A stretch of DNA of 64,000 nt, taken from positions 34,687,620 to 34,751,619 of the forward strand of contig NC_091946.1 in NCBI RefSeq assembly GCF_041260155.1. The letters are read 5' to 3'. Source of the DNA: Ptychodera flava (taxonomy: Eukaryota; Hemichordata; Enteropneusta; Ptychoderidae). Of the stretch, positions 36,938 to 48,836 are shown in pieces. The position numbers and the translations under genes are program-made. The notes beneath the pieces were generated by a model, which ran no database searches, was not told the DNA's origin, and worked only from the letters and a program-made list of their open reading frames with translations. Every line of letters starts with the position of its first letter. Position 1 is the stretch's first letter.

Positions 36938-37291
36938 GTTTATCTACGGATGTGAGTGAGAATCCTTGCAGGTTCATAGAGCTCCCGCATACTGCTCTGA
37001 GATGATGCAAAGGTATTTTACTGGAACTATGGTTTTCATCAAATCTACTTATTTTATCCCGTGCTGTATATATCTTTGTGTTAATCCTATTTTCAGACAC
37101 CGGAAGACAAGAATCATTCCATAAGAATTGCTATGGGAAATGGACTTCGACAAGACATCTGGACAAAATTCAGACGTCGCTACTCTATTCTAACTATTGC
37201 CGAGTTTTATGGCTGTACAGAGGGACGTTTCTTCACAATTAACAGCGATAACACACCGGCTGTGATTGGAAAATTTTCACCGTTTGTAAAG

Positions 37292-39350
37292 GCAGGTACC
37301 AGTGCGAACTATGAATATGCCACTGTAATTGACCAATTCCACATGTCATTCTCATCATAGATAAGGGCAGAAGTGTGTACTGCTGCGCTTTATTCTCATT
37401 AAATACATCTGTCGAAACTTAGGACAATTCGAGCTTATGCGATTGTTGGTTTCTCGCACTGCGTATTAATCATGAGACCTGTTTAACTGTCAGTTGTTCA
37501 TATTAAAACATGGTGACATTTTCCACGGCTGTTTTAAAAACTGTCAGTTTGTTTTCAGATCAGTTAATAATGACGAAATGGCTTCCTGAAGTTTGCATCA
37601 TGTAAAGTAAGGTTTTTCAATTACTTCTTTCTGCAATCTGCCCACTCTAGTGAATCCCATTTGAAGCATTTGCAAAGTGTACACTAATTCAGGCACTAAT
37701 GAATAAAACCAAGATGACATGAAGTGTGGCAGATAATCTCAATTAATCATAAAACCACCAAAGTCTCTTCTTGTCAAGACCTAACCGTGATGTGTACAAA
37801 GTTTATGTTTAAAAGAGTTACGAAAAAGTTTATTTAATGTTAGCATTTTTGTTGAATGTACCAGCCAGTACTGACTATATAAACCCAAGCAAGTCTGAAA
37901 AACATCTAAAAGGATCTTTCTTCAAGTTGGCCTGGAGGTAGGCCTGACAAATTTTCCGGATAGATCCAAGCCAAATGAAAAGTAAAGAAAACTGGAGTAC
38001 TAGGGCACAAATATTTGTTACTTAAACTTGTCTGAAATCTTAAATACAACAAAAGCAAGTCAACATGTAGCAATTAAAGAACCCCGGTAAAGATCCACAG
38101 CTTTCATCGAGATATTGATTGATGTTGTTGAAACCTGAGAAGGAAGCCACAGTTCAGCCGCTGGTCGGCAGATTTGAAAATTGGATGTTTAACTCAGGAG
38201 TGATTCAGTTGACATATAGCTCTGGCCACATCAATTGTACATATGGGAGACCATGGCTCAACTGCGAAACAGCCCATTAGCAATGCATCAGTAGTCTGGT
38301 GCAATAACAATGACGACAATGGCCAATGTGAGAATAGTGATAGAAAAGCATTTGCCTGGCCTAGTCTTTTAATTCTAGTAACTTGCTGTAACAGTCAGAA
38401 AGTTCGGAGTCGATGACACCATACAGACTTAATGCTGGCTGGTGCCACGCAGACAAACAACTGGGGCCGTTTTAAATGTATGTAGGTAAGAGTTTACATT
38501 CGACACTAACGAGTAAACAAAGTGCAACATGTCCGATCTGTAAATGCGATAGCCAGTGTCTCAATAACATGTTTGAAAGGTATATCAATTTAAGAGTCAA
38601 TGCACTCAAATATACCAGTCGATAAATTCATGATCTCATGCGGATCGGACTCATAACACACGGCACCAAGTCATTTCTTGAAAACGCCACAGTCCAAAGT
38701 GTTCAGCTGAATCGCGGTCTTTATAAAGTGTGGATAAATTACACTCAAATAACAAACCCCTAACTTCAAGACCTTGAGCATACACACAGCAAATAGCGAA
38801 TGTTTACAAAATATAAAAATTGTGGACTTATCGGCATGCAGTTGGCGACATATGACTAATCTCGCCGGGGAGATTGGAAGTTTGACAATTTATCAATGAA
38901 AAAATGATAGAGTGTGATAGTAATCATGTAAAATGCCATAAATTATTTTTATATCTACATTCATGCCACCGCATCGCGTCATTATAATAATGTTTACCTA
39001 AATCTGATCGGCTTAGTTTCCATTATATCTATATGTAGGAGTACATTGAAATAATGCCAATAGGGCTGAAGTATGCACTAAAATGATTTTTGGCCGAACC
39101 AAACACGAAAAAAACCTGAAAATTGTAATAAATCTGAAGAATCTTCCTTGATATCAGTTCGGGATTTTACTAAATGTGATAACATAGGATTTTTAAGTAA
39201 TAATAGTAAAGCCTCCCCAATGATCTCAACCTAAGCTGTAGCTAAACGACAGTAACTGACCAAGACGACGGCCAGAGTGAAAAGCCCGGCCCGCTAAATT
39301 TCATACATCACATGCAACATCTTTCGGACCTTTATCGACATATGAACTTC
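37292..39350. other. Intron 5 of copy B, left part: nothing recognised
   Basis: No coding similarity, tandem repeat or inverted termini seen. It begins with the GC donor of exon 5 (AAG followed by GCAGGT). Confidence 0.5.
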
Positions 39351-39351
39351 C

Positions 39352-39800
39352 AGAAATATACCATGAGAGGGGGGGACAGAAAACAAAATTACGTTGATTA
39401 GATCACCAGCGAAAAAGTTTTTTAGTGTATTTACATGGTATAAGTCCTATCTTTCATCAAAATGTTAATCACTTGGTAAATGTGCTCTTTAATAAAGGTG
39501 ATCGACAACAGGCCTCTTTTACAAAGTCCTTCTCCGATCATCCCTTAAATCTTATTACGTATAACCCAGTAGCTGTATTGTACACTAAAAAACTTTTTCG
39601 CTGGTGATCTAATTAACGTAATTTTGCTTTCTGTCCCCCCCCCTCTCATGGTGTATTTCTGGGTTATACGTAATAAGATTTAAGGGATGATCGGAGAAGG
39701 ACTTTGTTAAAGAGGCCTGTTGTCGATCACCTTTATTAAAGAGCACATTTACCAGTGATTAACATTTTGATGAAAGATAGGACTTATACCATGTAAATAT
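39352..39800. repeat. Interleaved inverted repeat (order a-b-a'-b')
   Basis: Segment a (39352-39429) is inverted at 39581-39659; segment b (39430-39568) is inverted at 39660-39800. Markers: 'gatcaccagcgaaaaagttt' in a, 'aaactttttcgctggtgatc' in a'; 'ttacatggtataagtcctat' in b, 'ataggacttataccatgtaa' in b'. Identity is high (few mismatches, plus small indels in G and A runs). A simple palindrome would be a-b-b'-a'; here the second half is the reverse complement of b-a. The open frame inside has no known family. Confidence 0.9.
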
Positions 39801-41315
39801 TCAATGTAAACTAGAACTCATGCGAGAACCAGGAATTCGAGACCGTCCCTATAAGGAGACATCTTGACACTACTGAACATGCATTCTATTCGTATCTTCG
39901 TTTCAGCGCTCTCTTGATTTTCATTTGGTCAAATATGACTTTGAAACGGCTTTACCATTACGTGACAAGAACGGATGGTGCATACCTGTCGGTATCGGTG
40001 AGTTTGTCTGACATCAAATCCACCTAATTTCAACGAGACCAGTGGTTGAAGCAAATGTACAGTACTATTTCACAGCACGGAAACCCCTGTAATGTCCCAA
40101 AGTGGTTGTCTTTTCAAGATGCTCGATCACCTATTTATTCCAAATGTCAACACTTTCTCATTTGAAATCAAAGTAGCCCGTAGAAGATTCAATGATGCTT
40201 TGGCAATATATTACATACTTTAAGTTTATAGTTATGACAATCACATTACCAGATAAAGAATGTTTTTATAAGAAACTAACAGTTTGTTTGAAAAGGACGG
40301 ATGTTTGCGGCAATTCCCTATTCGCATCGCAGAAAAACATGTTTTCATCGTTCATTAAAGCTTTACGTGCAAATTACTATATAGTTGGAACTGGCACAAG
40401 AATTCCAATCGAGTCCTGCTAATTGTTAATTTTTCAACCCGGAGTTATATTAGAAAAGTAACAATGCAAGATGTTAACCGAAGTAAGTTTATAAAAGTCG
40501 AACTATCAAAGCAAATTTTTCACCAACGCCATGATTGATTTTTATCGATCGCATGTAGGGAGAATCTGGTTGACATTATATAATGTGAGCAGTCCGATCA
40601 CATGACAAGTTGCAAGGGTATTCTTCTTTTGTCACTCATTCTTGCTGATTACAAATGCATTTAGCTTTTTGTGGTCAGTAGCTAGCTGCATGATAAGTGT
40701 TTCGTCGTAGAACAAAATGATTATATTTTCAAACACAGGTGAGCCTGGCTTGCTGCTCGCTCCTGCCAGAGGCCATTATGATGGTTACAGTGAAAGAAAA
40801 TGACTGAAAAAAGGCTTATCAGAAATGCGTTCAAGGACGGCGACCTTTTCAGCAACATGGGTGACCTTATGGTACTGAACAAAGACTACTACATGTATTT
40901 TGTTGACAGAATCGGCGACACATTCAGGTACACCCTTTATGCCATTGATTGTGCTGCATAATAATTTTCGAGATCTCGCGTGGCTATTGGTGTTAAACAT
41001 AGTCTCGTGACACTGACACACTTCTTATCATCGGCAATGATAAAAGTGCAATAAAAACAGCAATTTCTGTTCAATTTAGAAATCACTGAATTCACGACAA
41101 ACAGGGCATAATTCTCGACAACACATGATCAGAAAGTTTTTATCAAACCAAACTCAATTCTTACAATATTTTACCCTAGATTAGTATATGTTTATTTTTC
41201 TGAATCACAACAGGCGGAAGGGCGAAAACGTCTCAACCACTGAAGTGGCTGAAATTATTGGAATTCACCCTGCTATCAAAGAGGCAAACGTCTACGGAAT
41301 TCAAATTCCAGGTAT

Positions 41316-41401
<86 letters not shown>
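41316..41401. repeat. (CT)n microsatellite at the donor of exon 8
   Basis: About 43 CT units beginning 4 nt after the GT of intron 8 in FATP copy B (exon end 41311, donor GTATGC). Translated frames of Leu-Ser or Arg-Glu are artefacts. Confidence 0.97.
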
Positions 41402-41404
<3 letters not shown>

Positions 41405-41979
41405 TCGACAAAAAGGTGTTGAAGTGTCACCGGTTTGATTTAAAATAAACGTATCAAAACAAATTACTTAACCTTGGGGGAGTTTATAAAAATACAAAAT
41501 AATAAAAAGTACACTATCTTAGCTTGGACAGCACATAACTAAGAAATTAGTCTCCAGAGAGTTTAGTCCACGCACATTGATGAGTGAACAAGTCCTTCTT
41601 TGGCTGCTGAACTGAGGCTTGTCAGAACCGTGGAGAGTTCACCGAGCAAATCAAACGTGAGTGTGAAGGTCTAGAAGTAAACACTGACAAGATCCCAAAT
41701 AGCCTAACTCGTCTAACTCAAAATCTGCACTGTTCAGTATTTACACTAAAATGATTCTATCCAGAGAACAACAAAACAATGTATCATTTTTATAAATATG
41801 CCAATTACAGATATAAAAACATCTTCACTTGTAGTAAATATGATCTTCCAAACATTTCTAACCTTGATTAATTAAACTTAAGGTCATGGAGGAGAATAAT
41901 CTACATAAAACACCCTCTTCAAAAAACACAAGTTGTCAAAGAAAATTTTCTTTGTACAAATGAGATATTAAAAGCATGA

Positions 41980-42560
41980 ACAACGATATACCCTAAATGC
42001 AAGAGAGACAGACGGCAATCAAATCGTCCCTGTCCTTGATATGTCTACAAACCACTGTCAGCAGATTTGAATAAATATAATAAACTTCAAAATGCTGCAA
42101 AGCTAATATCAAAGATAAACATGTTTTTCAACTGTAGAGTAGTTTTACTGGGATTTGTTAAATTTGCGTGAAAAGTAGTAGACAAGATGATCTATACCAT
42201 GACTATCTTGTAATAAAATAGCACCAGCAGCAACATCACTAGCATCTACAGCTAATTTGAATGGCAAACTGAAATCTGGTGCAGACAAGACTAGAGCGCT
42301 TTGAAGTATTGCTCTAAGTGTATCAAATGTCTGTTAGCATTTTTCTAATAAAACAAACTTTAATTTCATTTTCAGTAAGCTCAGTAATGGTGGAGAAATT
42401 GGACAAGATTTCCTCATATTCGTGGATCAATTCTACTACCAGTTATTGTTGTGAAGGCTAGAGATGTGCCAAATTCTACCAAAGATTTACTAGGATATCT
42501 GAATTTCTGAGTTGGGCCGATCCTTGCTTTGAATAAGTAGTATTTTCACTGAAGCCAGTT
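41980..42560 (-). pseudogene. Ty3/Gypsy reverse transcriptase thumb and RNase H relic
   Basis: Minus-strand fragments in order: KFVLLEKC then QTFDTLRAILQSALVLSAPDF (connection), FKLAVDASDVAAGAILLQD (RNase H start with the DAS acid), YFSRKFNKSQ, and RHIKDRDDLIAVCLS near 42010-42060 (RNase H end, usually RHIKGxDNxIADxLSR). Several stops and frameshifts. It lies downstream of the integrase relic on the same strand, which is the reverse of the usual RT-RH-IN order. Confidence 0.75.
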
Positions 42561-42629
42561 TCACTATTACTACCCTCATAATAGTTTCAACTGACTGCAC
42601 TGACAGGTTGTGTTACTGTACTAGGAGTG

Positions 42630-43830
42630 TTCATTTATAATATGGCTCAAACGTGTTTATGTGACTTAATTGTTTTTGTTTTCGCCTGTCAGGAGTTCTC
42701 AAGATGTAATTTAAACTAAATTTCTTAGCAATTAGATAAGGAGCGAAGTAACGGGCAGTAGTGGCTTGCCAGGAACCAGAAGAAGAGCAAGAACCTTTTA
42801 CCCAGGTTCGAACTTGCGTTTTTAGGTTTTTTATCATGTTAAAGAGCCATTGACCACTGAAATGGCTAAAGATTTTCTCTGGATCATTAAAACGCCCTTG
42901 AAAGTCTAGTACGAAATTTCTGTGCATAATGCAGATACATTCACACAATCATTGTCGTCATATAGGAATTTCTAAGTTGCCCTCAGACTGTATGTCTAAA
43001 TACAAGCAAAAAGGGGATAAAACGAAGAGCCAATTGAATTAACTCGCGAACAGCAAGGGAATAAAATGCATTTCTTTTGCCTTTGTCATCATCTATATGT
43101 TCCTTGGACCTGGTAAATTTCACAGTTTACCTTGAATGATAACGATTATTGGACCTGATTTGATGTCTATTCATCCCACTGTATCTCAGTGTCAAAATAG
43201 TAGGTCCTGATCATATTTTCCAAAGTTAATAAAAACGCTCGAGAGCAGCTTGGCTTTCAGGGTGATAGGCAGAGGACCTATACTGCTTAGGGCCTGACTG
43301 CTTCATTATTTGTTGAAAAAATCCAGACATAAAGTTCGAACCTTGATCGGACTTGACAGATTTAGGAAGGCCAAATAAAGTAAAGAATTTGACTAAAGCA
43401 TCACAGTAGTTTTTGCCTTTATGTTTATGGTATGGATTCTTGGAACCGAGCGGATTTACACATTATAGTCAACACGAGTTCATTTCCTGATTTAGTTTTG
43501 GGTAGGGGCCCAAAACAGCATACGTGTATCCTACAGAATGGTCCTTGAAATGCAGGAATTGGCTGTAAAGGGGCCTTTGGAATGGTCTGATTTTTCCCTA
43601 CCATTTGACATGTGTGACAAGTTTTACAGAAATGTGCTACATCCTTCCTGGGATTGGGCCAAAACATGACTGAGAAATAGTGATTCCTGACTGCTAAATG
43701 ACCAGCCCCGGGAATTTCAGCAAGATAGGACTTTTGAACAACAACTTAATGTTTTATTGCCCAATCATCATCAACTAAGCCATCTGGAAGTCTCCATTTA
43801 CGCATAAGAAAACCTTTTTGGCAATGCAGA
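42630..43830 (-). pseudogene. Ty3/Gypsy integrase relic
   Basis: From 43830 downward on the minus strand: GFLMRKWRLPDG..DDDWAI, AGHLAVRNHYFSVMFWPNPRKDVAHFCKTCHTC split over the zinc-binding HHCC region, PKAPLQPIPAF, then (about 43420-43235) FFTLFGLPKSVKSDQGSNFM and YRSSAYHPESQAALER of the catalytic core, and at 42760-42640 NYILRTPDRRKQKQLSHIN of the C-terminal part. The core D of SDQGS is visible. Stops and an insertion near 43000-43230 break it. It ends only about 140 bp from exon 9 of FATP copy B. Confidence 0.8.
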
Positions 43831-44529
43831 ACGCTTGTATAATAGTTAAGATTCTAAGCTTTAATAATATGCATTATTTAGTAATACCTCTGTTGTATTT
43901 AGATCATATCACTTTGATAATCAAATCAAGTGTTCTGATGGAGAAATGTCAAATTTACATTTCCATTCCAGGTCAAGATGGTCGTGCTGGTATGGCTTCT
44001 CTCGTCCTGAAAAATGGAGAAACGTTTGAGCCTTCAGAGTTCTACAAACATGTAACAACCTCACTACCAATGTATGCTTGTCCACGGTTTCTACGTATGG
44101 TGGATAAACTTGACAAAACGGGAACCTTCAAGTACAAGAAAGGAGATCTCATTAAACAAGGATTTAATCCGGAGGAAATAAAAAATAAGATGTATTACAT
44201 TGACATCGCTGGTCGTACATACAAACCTTTGAACGAATCAGCATATTTGCACATCGTAACTGGAAAAGCCAAACTGTAAGCAAACAAAGCTACGCATAGC
44301 ATTGTCGCACATTGTCGCACAAAAGTATCTGGTCATTAACAAAAAACAGTTCACGCAAAAGAAACGCATTGCCAAAAGTAAGCATAACAACGCTTAAACT
44401 GCAGCTGACACCTGCACGGCCGATATCTATCAAAATCCCATAGTTAATGAATAAATGTAATTAGGCTATGCAGCAAAGATATATGTCAAATGTGAATCGA
44501 GTGAATTTAACGGTATAAAAGTTGATTAC

Positions 44530-45720
44530 CCGAATAATTCTGATGAGTGTATGGTTCTTCTGCTATATCAAACTTCTTTTCCGTAATTGAAGGAATAAAA
44601 TTTGACTTCAGAATTATGCCAGGTGACCTGTAAAGTGTCAGTTACTAATAGGATTATGGTTCACCTCCACGGTTTTGTTTAACATGTAGTATTGATTTTA
44701 AAAAATTTCTTTGACTCCAAAGGTGTTCCCAGATTATTCTGATGATTATACGCTCCCACTGCTATATCCACCTAGTTTAACCTAATTTAAGGAATGTGTT
44801 TGACATAAAAAACATGCCAGGTGACCTGTAAAGTGTCAGTTAAGAATAGGATTATAGAATACTACCATGGCTTTGTCCGACATTTAATATCGTTTTGAAA
44901 AGAATATATATATGACTCAAAAAGTGTCCTAATGACTTCAAAGGTGTCTCCGTATAATTGTGATGATTATTTGCTCCCACCGCTGTATCCAAATACTTTT
45001 ACATAATGAATAAATGTGTTTTAATTCAAAAATATGCCTGGTGACCTGTAAAGTATATTTGCTAAGAGGACCATAGGACACTTTGTTGACTTCGTCCGAC
45101 ATGTGGTATTGAATTAAGAAAATACATTTGATCTAAAAGTGTCCTCATGATCTCAAAAATGTCCTCGGATTATTCTGATGGAAATGCTTCAACTGCTATA
45201 TCCAACTACATTTAGTGATGGAAGAGAATTGTTTGACTACAAGTAAGTGCCAGGTGACCTGTAAAATGTCACTTACTGATAGGATTATGATACATTTCCA
45301 TACCTTCGACCAATATTTTTTGAAGAGAATAAATATGACTCTAAAAGTGTTCCAATTAACTCAAAGGTGTCCCAAAAATTCTGATGATGATATACTGCCT
45401 CCACTTTACTAAACTTCCTTTAGGTATTTGAACGAATATGTTTGACTTCAAAAATGTGCTAGATTACCTGAAAGTATGAGTAACAAAACGGATTATGGTA
45501 TACTTCCTTTTCTTCGTATTGCATGAAGAAAATAGATTTGAAGGAAACGGTACATCATGATCTCAAAACTGTCCCCGGATAATTTCTAAATCAAACTACG
45601 CATACGTAATTGAAGGGATTTTGTTTGACTTCAAAAATGTGCCACGTGACCTGTCAAGTATAAGTTACTTCTAAGAATATGGTACACTTGCACTGCTTTG
45701 TCTAACATTTATACGTTAAG
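44530..45720. repeat. Tandem array, ~204-bp unit, six diverged copies
   Basis: The phrase 'gccaggtgacctgtaaagtg' or a variant recurs near 44618, 44815, 45036, 45249, 45455 and 45638 (spacings 183-221). Other shared pieces are 'gaatatgtttgacttcaaaa', 'cccagattattctgatgatt' and 'ctcccactgctatatcca'. Lies just 3' of copy B. Non-coding. Confidence 0.8.
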
Positions 45721-47587
45721 CATTGTCAGACTTTAGTTTGCAGCTGGACATTTAGCATGGGTACATCTTTGAAGTCAGGGACACCTTAAAGGTCTTAAGA
45801 GACATCGCATGTTGAATGTATTGATGTGTTGTTTGGTCATTTATTTGAATTCTCATTCAATTTATTTTTCTCTTTGCTTATTTGTTTTATATTTATGCCT
45901 TTATTTATTTGTGTGGGTTTGTTGTTTATTTGTTTATTTATTTGTTATTTATAATATTTTGATCTTTTGTTATTTGTTGTTTGTTTGCTTTTGTTTTTTT
46001 TGCTTGTTTATTTGTTTTGGTTTTTGTTGTTTCTATATTTGTTTGTACAGTTTTATTTATTTGTTTGTTTGGTTGAGTTAATGGTATTGTTTTTGCTTGT
46101 TTGTTCGTTTGTTTATCCTGGCTCCCCTTTACCTAGAGCACTCAACATCGAGTTTATACACGCACTGAACAATATTGATTAATATGAAATACTCTGTGTC
46201 GCGTAAAAGTGCTGCTTTTGCCAAGGGAGAAAGTTATCGTACACTGCACTGCAGCGTCACAACTGGTGGAGTGCCGTTTTCATCCCCTGTCGATCTTCTC
46301 CCATGACAATTGTCGTAAAGTTTCAAAGTCATGGAAACAATGTCAAAGAAAAGTGTCAAGTTACAAACAACAGCAACATGTACCGAAACACGTAAATATG
46401 TTCAGTTCATATCTGGTTTTTACTGATGGCGTCCTTTAAATGTTCTCTTCTCCAGCGACAGTCAGAAGGCTGATTTTTTCTTAATTGTGACGAGAGGTGT
46501 ATTGACATGTAAAGATATTGCTCTATGATAATTTGGCACAATCAAAACTTGCAGGGAAAATGGAAGATATTCGCACATACGCTCACACTGCAGTAAATCC
46601 TCTCGCCCGTTCATTGGGACATCCGGATCCCATATTCCCTCACTCGCCATGGAAAACACACTTACCCTCTTCTCATTAAAAAAGCCCCCACTGGTTCTGT
46701 GCCATATCATTGTCCTCCCTATTGAAGTACTGTGAAAAATAGCATAACATTCTTTACCAAGCTTAATTGCAGAATACAGCCCCCTTATTTCCAGGCCAGT
46801 TACGATTAAAATTGCCATATTCCCCCTTCCCTTTTAGCCTTTACAAGAAACATTTGAAAAAGAACGCCGACTTGCCGGGAAACGATTTGGGAAGACTTAA
46901 CGAAAAGCATATTCCTGCTATGCTGCTTCCTAGTACAGACTTCACCATGAATTGGATTTCACAGGCCTTTTCTTATATGCATGGGTCTATGATCATCGGT
47001 TTTCTTGCCTTTAGCTACCGTTGTCCCAATATCGAACACAAATAGCTACATATTCACAAAGTTTGGGCTATATCGAAACGCAGTGGTGCCGATTTCAACA
47101 TTTGGGCGACCTGTACAATATTGCGCACTCCTTTAGGCCAAGAAGACTGAATATTTTAAATCAAATACGTTTTAAGTTTCACAGCACGTACAATGGTACT
47201 GATGACCCTCGGTATATAGAGCCAGTGGCTCCAATTTTGTACTCGTCAGCATTGAATAACAATCTTTCCTCAGCTGCGTTGAAGTTTGAAATTTCCGCCA
47301 AATACATACCGTTACCAGGAGGTGGAAATAGGACGTTTTGAAATGAAAAGGACGTTAGCTATGCTGTTGGAACTTTATCCGACAGGGTAGAATTGGACAG
47401 TACGCGACTGCTCGAACAATTTCTTATCAGGTATTATAAGCTTAAAGCATGAGGTGCACGTCAATATACTCAAAATGGGTCACGTCCTTGACCTCTTACC
47501 ATCTGTATGCTTAGGCTACAGTTCGCGCCTAACAGACTTTCAAGAACAACCTAGTCTCCTGACAGGCATTGCAGCTGGGCACAGAAA
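45721..47587. other. Space between copies B and C
   Basis: Contains a T-rich tract of TTTAT/TTTGT steps (45830-46120) whose frames give Leu/Phe-rich peptides of no family. The reverse frame 46462-46818 and forward frames near 46767 and 47021 match nothing I recognise. No TATA box or other promoter element could be supported upstream of 47588. Confidence 0.5.
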
Positions 47588-48760
47588 ATGTCATCGCCGG
47601 ACGTTAACAAAGCCTTGAAGATAGCTTCGGGTGCCCTGGCCACTCTAGGTTTGCTGAACTATGTGTACCCATACTGGGGTCATGATTGGCGCACCATCAG
47701 ATTTGGTGGGCGGTTTAAGGCAGCCATAAACAGTCTAATGGAACGAAAGCACTATGTAGTCGACATGTTCATGGAGCAAGCAAAGAAGCAGCCAGACAAA
47801 GCATATGTTATATACAACAACACAATATACACCTACGGGGACATCGACCGCATGTCCAATAAGTTTGCAAACTTTGCTCGCCGACAGGGACTCAAGCGTG
47901 GAGACACCGTTGCCATGTTTATGTACAACGAACCGGCGTATTTATGGATGTTCTTTGGCTTTGAAAAGTTGGGAATACGTTCCACCTTCATCAACTACAA
48001 CCTGCGTGGTGAATCCATCATAAACTGTCTTGAGGTCACAGGAGCCAAGCTACTAGTGGTAGGACAAGGTGAGAATTAAACTGTGGGGTTTCCATTTAAA
48101 TTAAATCGTTATTTACCATTACTGCTGAGTTACCTCACAAATATCAATTAATTTTGTATGCAGACTTTGTCCTTCTGCAGTAAACGCATTATGTTGGTTA
48201 AAATTAGTAAAGACTTCTGAGCTGCTTGTTGCCCTTCACCTTGAAACTCATACGACAACTGTACGGCACAGTCTCTGACACAATTAGGGACTGGTCAATT
48301 TCTTCGGCCTGGGGGGCGGTGGATTATTTTTTGCCGACGTCAAAAAGTGGCTGACCCCCCTATTCCAACTTTCGAAAACAGGCTGACCCCCCCTATTCCA
48401 GCTTTCCAAAATATTAGTGCGTGTTGCTTTCTAACACTGCATTCTCATAAAGGAAACAGAAAAGTATCAGGAACTTGACATGCTTTTCATATGAACTGCA
48501 GATTTCATAATGATCAATACACATTGCAAAAAAGCCTTTCAATTTACAGACATCAAGATATATCCGACATAATATCTCTGATATATTAATTTACTGCGCC
48601 CGAAGGGCGTGCCGAAAAATATTAAACATCCAGATATCTCCAATATATATACATATCTGATATATGAAAGTCATGTAGCGGAAGGGCATGCTGAAAAATA
48701 TTGTTTAATATTTTAAAGATATGCGCCAAAAGGGCGCCCCGAAAAATTTTAAACATACAA

Positions 48761-48836
<76 letters not shown>

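Larger units (their letters stand above)
25221..44279 (+). pseudogene. FATP / very-long-chain acyl-CoA synthetase, copy B (nine exons, multiple lesions)
   Basis: Full exon set of an SLC27A-family gene: 25221-25703, 26931-27141, 27915-28072, 34578-34702, 37097-37291, 39907-39997, 40739-40927, 41214-41311, 43972-44279; about 620 codons, the usual family length. Start ATG 25221 is followed by a hydrophobic segment (residues ~11-33). Motifs: FIFTSGTTG then NPKA (P-loop, split by a phase-1 intron), [37 protein letters not shown] then [22 protein letters not shown], and C-terminal GKAKL. Lesions against copies A/C: 1-bp loss near 25554; shifts near 26985 and 27037; 2 extra bases in exon 3 near 28056; 4 bases fewer in exon 7 near 40800; GC donor after exon 5; W-to-R in the signature. 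Several shifts lie in short homopolymers, so consensus error is possible. Confidence 0.85.

Noticed and set aside
45809..46182. Leu/Phe/Cys-rich open frames resembling multi-pass membrane proteins
   Set aside because: They come from a TTTAT/TTTGT low-complexity tract; overlapping frames give similar peptides.
46462..46818. 118-codon minus-strand open frame between copies B and C
   Set aside because: No recognised motif, no splice or codon-pattern support; treated as chance.
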